The notes under the pieces were generated by a model. It did not search any database. It was given only the letters and a program-made list of their open reading frames with translations, and was not told the origin of the DNA. This document shows positions 34,096-41,767 of a stretch of 64,000 nucleotides of DNA, piece by piece (the first letter of the stretch is position 1; every line of letters begins with the position of its first letter). The position numbers and the translations under genes are program-made. The DNA comes from an uncultured Eubacteriales bacterium (GTDB lineage Bacteria > Bacillota > Clostridia > Oscillospirales > Oscillospiraceae): the NCBI GenBank assembly GCA_900319275.1, contig ONNS01000003.1:1-64000 (forward strand), written 5' to 3'.

Positions 34096-35097
34096 ATGAA
34101 GATCCTTGCATTTGAATCCTCCTGCGATGAGACGGCCGTGGCCGTGGTCGAGGACGGACGGAAGATCCTGACCGATCAGATTTTTTCCCAGGCGGACCTC
34201 CACGCGGTCTACGGCGGCGTTGTGCCGGAAATCGCCTCGCGCTGCCATGTGGAATCGATCTCTCTGCTGACCGAGCGGGCCATCGAGGCCGCCGGCATTA
34301 CGCGCGGCGATATTGACGCGGTCGCTGTCACCTATGCCCCCGGTTTGATCGGGGCGGTGCTGGTGGGTGTGAATTTTGCCAAGTCTGCGGCGCTCGCGCT
34401 CGGCGTGCCGCTGGTGCCGGTGCACCATATCCGCGGCCATATTGCGGCCAATTATCTGGCTTACCCCGAACTGGAACCGCCCTTCCTGTGTCTTGCAATT
34501 TCGGGCGGCAACACACTGCTGATCGACGTGCGCGGCTATACCGACATGAAGATCATCGGTGCTACGCGCGACGACGCGGCAGGGGAGTGCTTCGACAAGA
34601 CCGCGCGCGTGCTCGGCCTGCCTTATCCGGGCGGCAAGCCCATCGACGAGCTCAGCCGCGGCGGGGACGACAGCCGCTACAGCTTCCCGATCGCCGCTGT
34701 GGACGGCAACCCCTACGACATGAGCTTTTCCGGGCTTAAAACTGCGGTCATCAATCTTGTACACAACGCGGAGCAAAAGGGCGAGGAGATCGACCGTGCC
34801 AGTCTCGCCGCCTCTTTTACGAAGGCTGTCAGCGACAGCCTGGTGCCCCGTGCCATGCGCGCAGCCCAAGAACTCGGACGCGATAAAGTTGTTGTGGCCG
34901 GCGGTGTTGCGGCAAACTCCCGGATCCGCGCGGACTTTCAAAAGGCCGCTGAGGCTCAGGGCGTAAAGCTGTATATCCCGCCGCTGCGTCTCTGCGGCGA
35001 TAACGGCGCCATGATCGGTGCGCAGGGCTACTATGAATATCTGGCAGGCAACAGGGCGGGCAGCGACCTGAATGCCTACGCGACGATGGATATATAA
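34096..35097 (+). CDS. tsaD: tRNA N6-adenosine threonylcarbamoyltransferase
   Basis: A 333-residue Kae1/TsaD protein that transfers the threonylcarbamoyl group to A37 of ANN-decoding tRNAs. The fold begins ILAFESSCDETAVAVV. Metal ligands are in PVHHIRGHIAAN, and further ATP-site motifs are CLAISGGNT, DDAAGECFDKTARVLGLPYPGG, VVAGGVAANSRIR and LRLCGDNGAMIG. The partner synthase TsaC is fused to CoaE at 4692; tsaB and tsaE are not in the window. Confidence 0.97.
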   Translation: MKILAFESSCDETAVAVVEDGRKILTDQIFSQADLHAVYGGVVPEIASRCHVESISLLTERAIEAAGITRGDIDAVAVTYAPGLIGAVLVGVNFAKSAALALGVPLVPVHHIRGHIAANYLAYPELEPPFLCLAISGGNTLLIDVRGYTDMKIIGATRDDAAGECFDKTARVLGLPYPGGKPIDELSRGGDDSRYSFPIAAVDGNPYDMSFSGLKTAVINLVHNAEQKGEEIDRASLAASFTKAVSDSLVPRAMRAAQELGRDKVVVAGGVAANSRIRADFQKAAEAQGVKLYIPPLRLCGDNGAMIGAQGYYEYLAGNRAGSDLNAYATMDI

Positions 35098-35116
35098 ACC
35101 ATTTGGGAGGATCGCC

Positions 35117-35797
35117 ATGGGGGTACATGACGGGCATCGGGAACGGATGCGAGAGCGCTTTCTGGAATACGGCTTGGAGAATTTCAACGATCTGAACGCT
35201 CTGGAGCTGCTTTTGCACTATGCGATCCCGCGCAAGGATACAAACGCCCTGTCGCACTCGCTGATCGACCGGTTTGGCAGCCTGAAAGGGGTACTGGATG
35301 CCTCCAAGGAAGAGCTGCTGCAGGTTCCCGGGATCGGGCCAAACGCGGCGGCACTGATCCGGCTTGTGCCAGCCCTGGCTCGCCGCTACGCGGTGGATGA
35401 AACGGACAGTCTTGACTGTCTGTGCAGCGCGGTGACCTCCGGCCGCTATTTCGTTGCCAGACTGCAGTTCGAAAAGGACGAAAAGGCGCTGTTGGCCTGT
35501 CTCGATGCACAAAAGCGCGTGATTGCCTGCGTGGAACTTGCAAGCGGCGTTGTCAACAGTGTCTCTGTCAATGTCCGCAAGGTGGTCGAGACGGCCATCA
35601 AGTACCGCGCAAGCTCGGTGATTCTCGCGCACAATCACCCCGGCGGCAGTGCCGTCCCATCGCGCGAGGATCAGTTTCTCACCGAGAAGATCAGTCGAGC
35701 CCTTGCAACTGTCGAAATTCGCCTTGATGATCATATCATTGTTGCACAAAAGACGTATATATCCATGGCACAGGCGGGCTTTATGAATCGCCTGTAG
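35117..35797 (+). CDS. radC: RadC-family JAB/MPN-domain protein
   Basis: A 226-residue protein with an N-terminal helix-hairpin-helix part (GSLKGVLDASKEELLQVPGIGPNAAALI) and a C-terminal JAMM metalloprotease-like core (ILAHNHPGGSAVPSREDQFL). The family is widespread; its role in DNA repair is disputed. ATG 35117 with TGGGAGG upstream was preferred to 35072, which overlaps tsaD. Confidence 0.9.
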   Translation: MGVHDGHRERMRERFLEYGLENFNDLNALELLLHYAIPRKDTNALSHSLIDRFGSLKGVLDASKEELLQVPGIGPNAAALIRLVPALARRYAVDETDSLDCLCSAVTSGRYFVARLQFEKDEKALLACLDAQKRVIACVELASGVVNSVSVNVRKVVETAIKYRASSVILAHNHPGGSAVPSREDQFLTEKISRALATVEIRLDDHIIVAQKTYISMAQAGFMNRL

Positions 35798-35811
35798 AAC
35801 CGATATGTCAA

Positions 35812-35853
35812 ATACCCGGCACCTGCGGATGAAATTTCGTTGATGCCGGGTAT
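35812..35853 (+). terminator. Hairpin after radC
   Basis: An inverted repeat with outer arms ATACCCGGCA and TGCCGGGTAT, ended by ACATTTGGTTTTG. It probably ends the uvrB-radC unit, although the T tract is short and displaced. Confidence 0.6.
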
Positions 35854-35869
35854 ACATTTGGTTTTGTCA

Positions 35870-36240
35870 AGATGGCAAAACCGCTAAAATATGCGTATGA
35901 GGAATCCAAAATAGCTTATGTTAACTAAAACTGTCATAAAGTTGTAATTTGTTGCGGCAAAAGTGTCTCCGAAATTATGGTAAAAAACGAGATTTCCCTT
36001 GTTTCCAACAGGGTTTTCGGATGTTGAAAAACCTGTTGGAAATGTTGATAACTCTTTGCAAAGTTATTATTTTTCTCAATTATGTCACTCGTCGGAAAAC
36101 CAATTATTTCAAATCGAAGTCAAACACAGCGATCGAAAAGCCGTGAAATTCCGCCAGATTCCATTTGGGAAAATAGCTAACAACAAAAATCTGTAAAAAA
36201 TAGAATCAGGAATAATACAAAATGTTATATTCTTGGCTCC
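35870..36240. other. AT-rich intergenic region with DnaA-box-like words
   Basis: This gap differs in base composition from the GC-rich surroundings. It holds an imperfect inverted repeat (TTTCCAACAGG near 36000 with CCTGTTGGAAA near 36040) and TGTTGATAA, one mismatch from the TGTGGATAA DnaA box. No gene was recognised; two short overlapping reading frames lack ribosome binding sites. It could be a protein-binding or replication-control site, or simply neutral DNA. Confidence 0.4.
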
Positions 36241-36250
36241 ATCTTGACTC

Positions 36251-36279
36251 TTGACTTGCCCGCTGCTTTGTGCTACAAT
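36251..36279 (+). promoter_or_regulatory. tRNA-Thr promoter
   Basis: TTGACT (36251-36256), 17-bp spacer, TACAAT (36274-36279), 31 bp upstream of the tRNA. Confidence 0.85.
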
Positions 36280-36309
36280 ACAGCCCGCAAGTTAATTAAC
36301 TGTATTTTT

Positions 36310-36385
36310 GCTGGCATAGCTCAGTCGGTAGAGCAGCTGATTCGTAATCAGCAGGTCGTGTGTTCGAGTCACATTGCCAGCTCCA
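36310..36385 (+). tRNA. tRNA-Thr (anticodon CGT)
   Basis: A 76-nt cloverleaf with acceptor GCTGGCA/TGCCAGC, D arm GCTC/GAGC, anticodon arm GCTGA-TTCGTAA-TCAGC, T loop TTCGAGT and an encoded CCA. The CGT anticodon reads ACG threonine codons. Strong promoter upstream and terminator downstream: a single-gene unit. Confidence 0.97.
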
Positions 36386-36387
36386 CC

Positions 36388-36428
36388 CGGAAACTCTCTA
36401 TTAACAGAGGTTTCCGGTTTTTCTTTTC
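36388..36428 (+). terminator. tRNA-Thr terminator
   Basis: A stem of CCGGAAAC and TTTCCGG arms with an inner CTCT/AGAG pairing, followed by TTTTTCTTTT. Confidence 0.85.
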
Positions 36429-36437
36429 AGATTAGTA

Positions 36438-36472
36438 AAACCGCCTGTGAGCATGGTTCGCAGGCGGTTTTG
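36438..36472. terminator. Terminator of the lipase-like gene
   Basis: An AAAACCGCCTG / CAGGCGGTTTT inverted repeat with A and T tails, 20 bp beyond the stop of the minus-strand hydrolase gene; symmetrical enough to act in both directions. Confidence 0.85.
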
Positions 36473-36492
36473 ATGGTATGTAATACTTCGTC

Positions 36493-37428
36493 TCAGCGGG
36501 AGAGCTTTTCGTTGATCCAGGTGAGAATGTCGTTCATGACTTCTTCGCGGTTGAGCTCGTTGAGCAGTTCGTGTCTGGCCCCGGGATAGAGCTTCATCTT
36601 CACGTCTTTCACGCCCGCGCGGCAGATCGACTTGTAGGCGCGCTCGACGCCCTTGCCGTTTTCGCCAACGGGGTCGTCCCCGCCGGAGATCAGCAGCACC
36701 GGGGTATCCTTGTTCATGCGGTCGACGTTTTTCTGTGTGGTGATGAAGCGGATGCCGCTCATCATGTCGCGCATCAGACTGACCGTCGGCACAAAGCCGC
36801 AGAGCGGATCGGCGATGTATTTGTCGACCTCGGCCGGATCGCGGTTCAGCCAGTCGGAAGGGGTACGGGGATTCTCATAGCCCTTGGTATAGCCGCCGAA
36901 GGCGATCTCGTTGAGCTTGTTGGCGATTTTGCGCGGCCCGTAGAGCTTGACGCCGCCCTGGGCCATCCAATAGCCGCCGTTGACCATGGCGGCGGTCTGG
37001 TGCCCCGTGCCGCAAAGGATGACAAGGCGCGGTTTCTCGGGGTGCAGAATGACATAGTGCCGCGTCAGAAAGCTGCCCATGCTGTGTCCGAAGAAAATAT
37101 ACGGCAGCTCCGGGTACTGGCCGTGCATGATGTCATACAGATGGTCCAGATCCCGCAGCACATAGTTCCACCCGTCCTGGTCGGCAAAGAGTCCCTGCTC
37201 CTCGCTTTTGGTGATCGACTGGCCGTGGCCGAGATGATCTTCCCCGACGGCGATGAAGCCGTGGGAGGCCAGAAACTCCATGAAGGGGTCATAGCGGTTT
37301 ATGTATTCGGCAATACCGTGGGCGATCTGTACGATGCCGCGGATCTCGCCGTCCGGTGTGCACTGCCGGGCGTGGATCGTGTTGACACCGGTGCTGGACG
37401 GAAATGTAAAATCACGGAAAGTTGGCAT
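36493..37428 (-). CDS. Alpha/beta hydrolase, monoacylglycerol-lipase-like
   Basis: A 311-residue serine hydrolase of the Hydrolase_4 group. The nucleophile elbow is FFGHSMGSFL, the acid is in LLISGGDDPVG and the catalytic His in YPGARHELLNE. IVQIAHGIAEYINRYDPFMEFLASHGF is the conserved oxyanion-hole region of lysophospholipase/monoglyceride lipases. No signal peptide is seen. ATG 37428 has AGGAGG upstream and replaces a longer start at 37482. The natural ester substrate cannot be named. Confidence 0.9.
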   Translation of the reverse strand: MPTFRDFTFPSSTGVNTIHARQCTPDGEIRGIVQIAHGIAEYINRYDPFMEFLASHGFIAVGEDHLGHGQSITKSEEQGLFADQDGWNYVLRDLDHLYDIMHGQYPELPYIFFGHSMGSFLTRHYVILHPEKPRLVILCGTGHQTAAMVNGGYWMAQGGVKLYGPRKIANKLNEIAFGGYTKGYENPRTPSDWLNRDPAEVDKYIADPLCGFVPTVSLMRDMMSGIRFITTQKNVDRMNKDTPVLLISGGDDPVGENGKGVERAYKSICRAGVKDVKMKLYPGARHELLNELNREEVMNDILTWINEKLSR

Positions 37429-37549
37429 TTTAGGTTCCTCCTGTTCGTAGAATAGTCCGAAGATACTGTAGTAATTGTACACGCTCAGAGTCGGGAAGTC
37501 AAATCCTTTTCCGCCCTGAGCGTGCCCTTTGTCCGATGTGTTGTTCCGC

Positions 37550-38230
37550 TCAGCTCAGCGCCTCACGCAGCTTTTCCAGCGCTTTTTTCTCAATGCGCGA
37601 TACATAACTCCGGCTGACACCGCAGCGTTCGGCGGCCTCGCGCTGGGGAACGCCCTCGCCGCCATCAAGCCCGTAGCGCATCGTGATGATGGCAGCCTCC
37701 CGTTCGGTGAGTACCTGTGGAATCAGCGTGCGCAGGCGGCGGCAGAGCTCGGCGGTGCCGATCCGGTCGGCCAGATCCTCCTCGTCGGCGACTACGTCCA
37801 TCAGCGAAAGACCGCCATCCTCCTCGTCGCTTTCCAGCGCGTCGGACAGGCTGACATCTCCCGCACTCTTTTTTCTGGCGCGGAAAGTCATCAATATTTC
37901 ATTTTCAATGCAGCGCGAGGCGTAAGTCGCCAGTCGTACCCCCTTATCCGGCTTATAGGTGTTGATGCCCTTGATGAGGCCGATCGTGCCGATGCTCAGC
38001 AGATCGTCCATATCGTCACTCTGCGCATAGTATTTTTTCATGATATGCGCGACCAGACGCAGGTTGTGCTCGACCAGTGTATTTCGCGCTTCCAGATCGC
38101 CTTCCTGCGCGCGGCGCAGACAGTCCTCCTCTTCCTCGCGGCTCAGAGGCTTGGGAAAGGAGCCGCTCGGCGCCACTCTTAGAAAAAGCCACAGCGAGTG
38201 CATCAGCAGAAAAAACGCGCTTTCGATCAT
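37550..38230 (-). CDS. sigK: Sporulation-type RNA polymerase sigma factor (SigK-like)
   Basis: A 226-residue sigma-70 family protein. A hydrophobic N-terminal stretch (FFLLMHSLWLFLRV) resembles the pro-sequence cleaved in SigK/SigE. Region 2 (NLRLVAHIMKKYY, DLLSIGTIGLIKGINTYKPDKG, RLATYASRCIENEILM) and region 4 (LTEREAAIITMRYGLDGGEGVPQREAAERCGVSRSYVSRIEKKAL) are complete. SigK directs late mother-cell transcription, so the host probably descends from or is a sporeformer. The gene is whole, without a skin element. AGGTGAG precedes the ATG. Confidence 0.9.
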   Translation of the reverse strand: MIESAFFLLMHSLWLFLRVAPSGSFPKPLSREEEEDCLRRAQEGDLEARNTLVEHNLRLVAHIMKKYYAQSDDMDDLLSIGTIGLIKGINTYKPDKGVRLATYASRCIENEILMTFRARKKSAGDVSLSDALESDEEDGGLSLMDVVADEEDLADRIGTAELCRRLRTLIPQVLTEREAAIITMRYGLDGGEGVPQREAAERCGVSRSYVSRIEKKALEKLREALS

Positions 38231-38315
38231 TTTCTCACCTCAGCTAAAGCATATTCCGACAGAGGCTGTCCCTATGACGCTGTATGTTGAAAAGCGAAAA
38301 CACAATTCCGCTGTG

Positions 38316-38344
38316 TTGACACCGGCGCACACAAGTGGTAAATT
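38316..38344 (+). promoter_or_regulatory. Promoter of the shikimate operon
   Basis: Perfect -35 TTGACA (38316-38321), 17-bp spacer, TAAATT (38339-38344), about 87 bp upstream of the aroB start. Confidence 0.8.
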
Positions 38345-38366
38345 AATACTTGGAAGAAAGAATCAT

Positions 38367-38408
38367 CGGCCTGTGGGGGATGCCAACCATCCGCGCAGGC
38401 CGCGTTTT
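38367..38408 (+). promoter_or_regulatory. Possible attenuator hairpin in the aroB leader
   Basis: A two-part stem: CGGCCTGTG (38367-38375) with CGCAGGCCG (38394-38402), and GGATG (38378-38382) with CATCC (38388-38392). It is followed by CGTTTTAT. It sits between promoter and start codon, where a regulated terminator would be. The T tract is short, and no T-box or known riboswitch was recognised. Confidence 0.45.
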
Positions 38409-38430
38409 ATACAAAGTAGGGGAACAACGA

Positions 38431-39477
38431 TTGAAAACGATCCACATACATGCCTCGCGCGACTATGCGGTCACGGTCGGCGCTGGGCTGCTCGACAGGG
38501 CAGGAGAACTCGCTGCGCCGCTCGTGCGCGGCCGGAGGGCTGCGATCTGCGCGGGTGAGAACGTTATGCCGCTCTACGGTGAACGGCTGAGGCAGAGCCT
38601 GGAGAGTGCCGGTTTTACCGTCTGCTGTGTCTGCTACCCGGCGGGGGAGAGCGCCAAAACACCCGAAACGCTGTTTTCCATTGTCGAGAGTCTCGCGCAG
38701 CACGGCCTGACGCGTGCCGACGCGGTGTTCGCGCTCGGCGGCGGTGTGACCGGCGATATGGCGGGCCTGGCCGCGGCGCTCTATCAGCGCGGAATCGCAT
38801 GTATCCAGCTGCCGACAACACTGCTGGCGGCGGTGGACGCCTCCGTCGGCGGCAAGACAGCGGTGAACCTTCCGCAGGGGAAAAACCAGCTCGGCGTCTT
38901 TTCACAGCCCGCGCTGGTGCTCTGCGATACCGATACCTTCCGGACGCTGCCGCCTGACGTGTACACCGAGGGCTGGGCCGAGGTCATCAAATGCGCCTTT
39001 CTTCGCCAAGGCGTGCTGCAGGAATTGCTGACGGAGGATCAACCCGACATAGAAGCCGTGATCGCCGCTTGCGTGGAGATCAAGCGCGACATAGTCGCCG
39101 CCGATGAATTCGATACCGGCGAGCGCCAACTGCTGAATTTTGGCCATACGGTCGGACACGCGATCGAAAAATGTGCCGATTACCGTATATACCACGGTTT
39201 TGCGGTAGCGATCGGCATGGCGGTCATGACGAGAGGCTGCGTTTCGCTGGGGCTCTGTGCGCCGGAGGTGCTCACACAGCTTGAAAGCTATTTAGAGAAG
39301 TACCATTTGCCGCAGCGATGCGATTATAGTTCCGATGCGCTGCTCGCGGCGGCGATGGCCGACAAGAAACGAGCGGATGACCACATTACGCTCATTCAAC
39401 CGGTGGACGTCGGCGTCTGCCGCCGTGTGGAGACCGATTTTGAACAACTGAGATTACTGATCGAACGAGGACTTTGA
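38431..39477 (+). CDS. aroB: 3-dehydroquinate synthase
   Basis: A 348-residue NAD-dependent enzyme making 3-dehydroquinate from DAHP, the second shikimate-pathway step. Motifs include FALGGGVTGDMAGLAAALYQRG (NAD loop), LPTTLLAAVDASVGGKTAVNLP, EVIKCAFLR and LNFGHTVGHAIE with the zinc-binding His residues. The start is taken as TTG 38431 with AGGGG upstream, giving the family N terminus KTIHIHASRDYAV; upstream in-frame codons cover the leader hairpin. First gene of the aro operon. Confidence 0.93.
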   Translation: MKTIHIHASRDYAVTVGAGLLDRAGELAAPLVRGRRAAICAGENVMPLYGERLRQSLESAGFTVCCVCYPAGESAKTPETLFSIVESLAQHGLTRADAVFALGGGVTGDMAGLAAALYQRGIACIQLPTTLLAAVDASVGGKTAVNLPQGKNQLGVFSQPALVLCDTDTFRTLPPDVYTEGWAEVIKCAFLRQGVLQELLTEDQPDIEAVIAACVEIKRDIVAADEFDTGERQLLNFGHTVGHAIEKCADYRIYHGFAVAIGMAVMTRGCVSLGLCAPEVLTQLESYLEKYHLPQRCDYSSDALLAAAMADKKRADDHITLIQPVDVGVCRRVETDFEQLRLLIERGL

Positions 39478-39478
39478 T

Positions 39479-40711
39479 ATGGATATTGTCATACATCCAC
39501 GGCAGCTGTGTGGCGCGGTGACGCCGCCGCCCAGCAAGAGTCTTGCCCACCGGCTGATCCTCTGCGCCGCGTTGGCTGAGGGGGAGAGCTGCATCCGTTC
39601 GCTCTCTTTTTCACAGGACGTGCTATCAACGCTGCGTTGCTGCGAAGCGCTCGGAGCCGAATGGGAACAAGTGGGGGATAACGCTATTCGCATGCGCGGC
39701 ATCGGCGGTGCGGTCTGGCCCGGCGGTTACCCGCTGATGGACTGCGGCGAGTCGGCGTCGACGCTGCGTTTTCTGATCCCGATCACACTGGCTGTGGCCG
39801 GGGGCGGGATCTTCACCGGTCACGGTCGGCTGATGTTTCGTCCGCAGACGCCTTACTTTGATCTGTTTGAGGAGAAAGGTATCCATTATTCGCTCGCGGG
39901 CGGCTATCTGCGCGTCGAAGGCAAGCTGACGGCCGGAACATATCGGCTGCCGGGCAATGTGTCGAGCCAGTTTTTCACGGGCCTTCTGTATGCCCTTGCC
40001 ATGGTCGAGGGAGAGAGCCGTTTGATCCCCACAACGAAACTCGAATCCTCGGACTATGTCGCCATGACGCTCGATGCGCTCTCGCAGAGCGGCGTACACG
40101 CGCGCACGGAGGGCGAGGGCTTTTCCGTGAGCGGGCAGCGTTTCCGTCCCGTCGACTGTGTGGTCGAGAATGACTGGTCGCAGGCCGGCTTCTGGCTGGC
40201 CGCGCAGGGACTTGGCAGCGACCTGACAATCTGTGATTTGAACGAAGCCTCTGTCCAGGGCGATCGCTGCGTGGTCGATTTCATGCGCAAACTCGCCGAG
40301 AGCGGCGATATCGAGCTTGATGTGACGCAGTGCCCGGATCTGGTTCCGCCGCTTGCGGCCAGAGCGGCTGTCCGGAAGGGAAGGTGCCGGATCGGGGGCG
40401 CCGGGCGTCTGCACGCCAAGGAGAGCGACCGGCTCAGTACGGTCACGGCGGCGCTGAATGCCATGGGTGCGCGTGTCACTGAGGAGGCGGACGCCCTGAC
40501 GATCGAGGGTGTGGAGGAGCTGCACGGCCGCTGCAAGATCGACTGCGCCGGTGACCACCGGATCGCGATGATGGCGGCTGTGGCCGCCACGCGCTGTGTG
40601 GGCGGAGACGTGCGTCTGCACGGCGCCGACTGTGTCAAAAAGTCCTATCCGGATTTCTGGGACGTCTACCGTATGTTGGGAGGGGATCTGTATGTCATCG
40701 ACATGGGGTGA
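39479..40711 (+). CDS. aroA: 3-phosphoshikimate 1-carboxyvinyltransferase (EPSP synthase)
   Basis: A 410-residue EPSP synthase joining shikimate-3-phosphate and phosphoenolpyruvate. Visible motifs are PPPSKSLAHRLILCAAL (substrate Lys/Ser), DCGESASTLRFLIPI (corresponding to the G-S/T-R block near the PEP site), LPGNVSSQFFTGLLYAL, LHAKESDRLSTV, and CAGDHRIAMMAAVAA with C-terminal KKSYPDFW. The PEP-site loop reads CGESAS rather than LGNAGT, as in class II enzymes. It begins one base after the aroB stop and overlaps aroC by 20 bp. Confidence 0.95.
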   Translation: MDIVIHPRQLCGAVTPPPSKSLAHRLILCAALAEGESCIRSLSFSQDVLSTLRCCEALGAEWEQVGDNAIRMRGIGGAVWPGGYPLMDCGESASTLRFLIPITLAVAGGGIFTGHGRLMFRPQTPYFDLFEEKGIHYSLAGGYLRVEGKLTAGTYRLPGNVSSQFFTGLLYALAMVEGESRLIPTTKLESSDYVAMTLDALSQSGVHARTEGEGFSVSGQRFRPVDCVVENDWSQAGFWLAAQGLGSDLTICDLNEASVQGDRCVVDFMRKLAESGDIELDVTQCPDLVPPLAARAAVRKGRCRIGGAGRLHAKESDRLSTVTAALNAMGARVTEEADALTIEGVEELHGRCKIDCAGDHRIAMMAAVAATRCVGGDVRLHGADCVKKSYPDFWDVYRMLGGDLYVIDMG

Positions 40712-41762
40712 GAATGTCCGAATCAGTGTGTTTGGCCAGTCCCACGGTGAGGCCGTCGGCGTCGTGATCGACGGATTGCCGGCGGGTGAGCCCATCGACA
40801 TGGAAAAACTGCAGCGCTTCCTCGACCGCCGGGCGCCAGGCAGATCTATGCTGTCCACGCCGCGAACGGAGTGTGACACACCGAAATTCCTATCCGGGCT
40901 TGTCAATGACGTCACCTGCGGCGCACCGCTGTGTGCGATGATCGAAAACTGCAATACGCGCCCTTCGGATTATGAGGCGCTGCGCGACGTGCCGAGACCT
41001 GGTCATGCGGACTATACGGCCCAGCTCAAATACGGCGGTTATCAGGATGCCGCGGGCGGGGGACACTTCTCTGGCCGTTTGACGGCTCCTCTGTGTGTGG
41101 CGGGTGGGATCGCGCTCCAGCTGTTGGAGCGGCGCGGCATCCGTGTCGCGGCCCATATTGCAAGCATCGGCTCCGTCGACGATACGCCCTTTGACCCCAT
41201 GACAGCGGCAGCAACGCCGGAAGGAGAGCTGCCTGTGCTGGATCGGGACAAGGGCGAGAAAATGCGCGAGCAGATCCTTGCCGCTGCCGCAGAGGGCGAT
41301 TCTATCGGCGGCACCGTCGAATGTCAGGTTTCCGGGCTGGCGGCCGGTTACGGCGGGCCGCTCTTCGGGGGTCTGGAGGGGAAGCTTGCTTCGGCGCTGT
41401 TCGCCATCCCCGCCGTCAAGGGCGTGGAATTTGGCGAGGGTTTTCATGCCGCGGCGCTTCGCGGCAGTGAGAATAACGACCCCTATACCGTGATTGACGG
41501 TGCGGTTGTGCCCGCGGCCAATCACGCTGGCGGCATTTTGGGCGGTATCAGTACAGGCCTTCCGATCCTGCTGAAAGCAGCCTTCAAGCCGACGCCCAGT
41601 ATTGCCAAAGCGCAGCAGAGCGCCAGTTTTTCAAAGCGCTGTACAGAAGAATTGCGCATTCACGGCCGCCACGATCCCTGCCTTGTTCCCCGTGCGGTAC
41701 CTGTGGTCGAGGCTGTCACGGCGATGGTGATTTTGGATATTGTACTCGGAGATAAGAGGTGA
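40692..41762 (+). CDS. aroC: Chorismate synthase
   Basis: A 356-residue FMN-dependent enzyme that removes phosphate from EPSP to give chorismate. It begins SSTWGENVRISVFGQSHGEAVG, contains RRAPGRSMLSTPRTE, PRPGHADYTAQLKYGGYQDAAGGGHFSGR and NHAGGILGGISTGLPI, all family signatures. Start ATG 40692 has GGGAGGGGA upstream, inside aroA; the alternative at 40596 lies wholly in aroA. Confidence 0.96.
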   Translation: MSSTWGENVRISVFGQSHGEAVGVVIDGLPAGEPIDMEKLQRFLDRRAPGRSMLSTPRTECDTPKFLSGLVNDVTCGAPLCAMIENCNTRPSDYEALRDVPRPGHADYTAQLKYGGYQDAAGGGHFSGRLTAPLCVAGGIALQLLERRGIRVAAHIASIGSVDDTPFDPMTAAATPEGELPVLDRDKGEKMREQILAAAAEGDSIGGTVECQVSGLAAGYGGPLFGGLEGKLASALFAIPAVKGVEFGEGFHAAALRGSENNDPYTVIDGAVVPAANHAGGILGGISTGLPILLKAAFKPTPSIAKAQQSASFSKRCTEELRIHGRHDPCLVPRAVPVVEAVTAMVILDIVLGDKR

Positions 41763-41767
41763 GCCGT

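Noticed and set aside
35949..36196. Two overlapping 65-codon frames in the AT-rich gap
   Set aside because: No ribosome binding sites, biased Lys/Asn/Phe content expected from AT-rich DNA, and no homology recognised.
35870..36240. The chromosomal replication origin
   Set aside because: Only one near-consensus DnaA box is present and dnaA, dnaN or rpmH are not adjacent; kept only as a low-confidence site.
37550..38230. Interruption of sigK by a skin-like element
   Set aside because: The reading frame is continuous from the pro-sequence through region 4.
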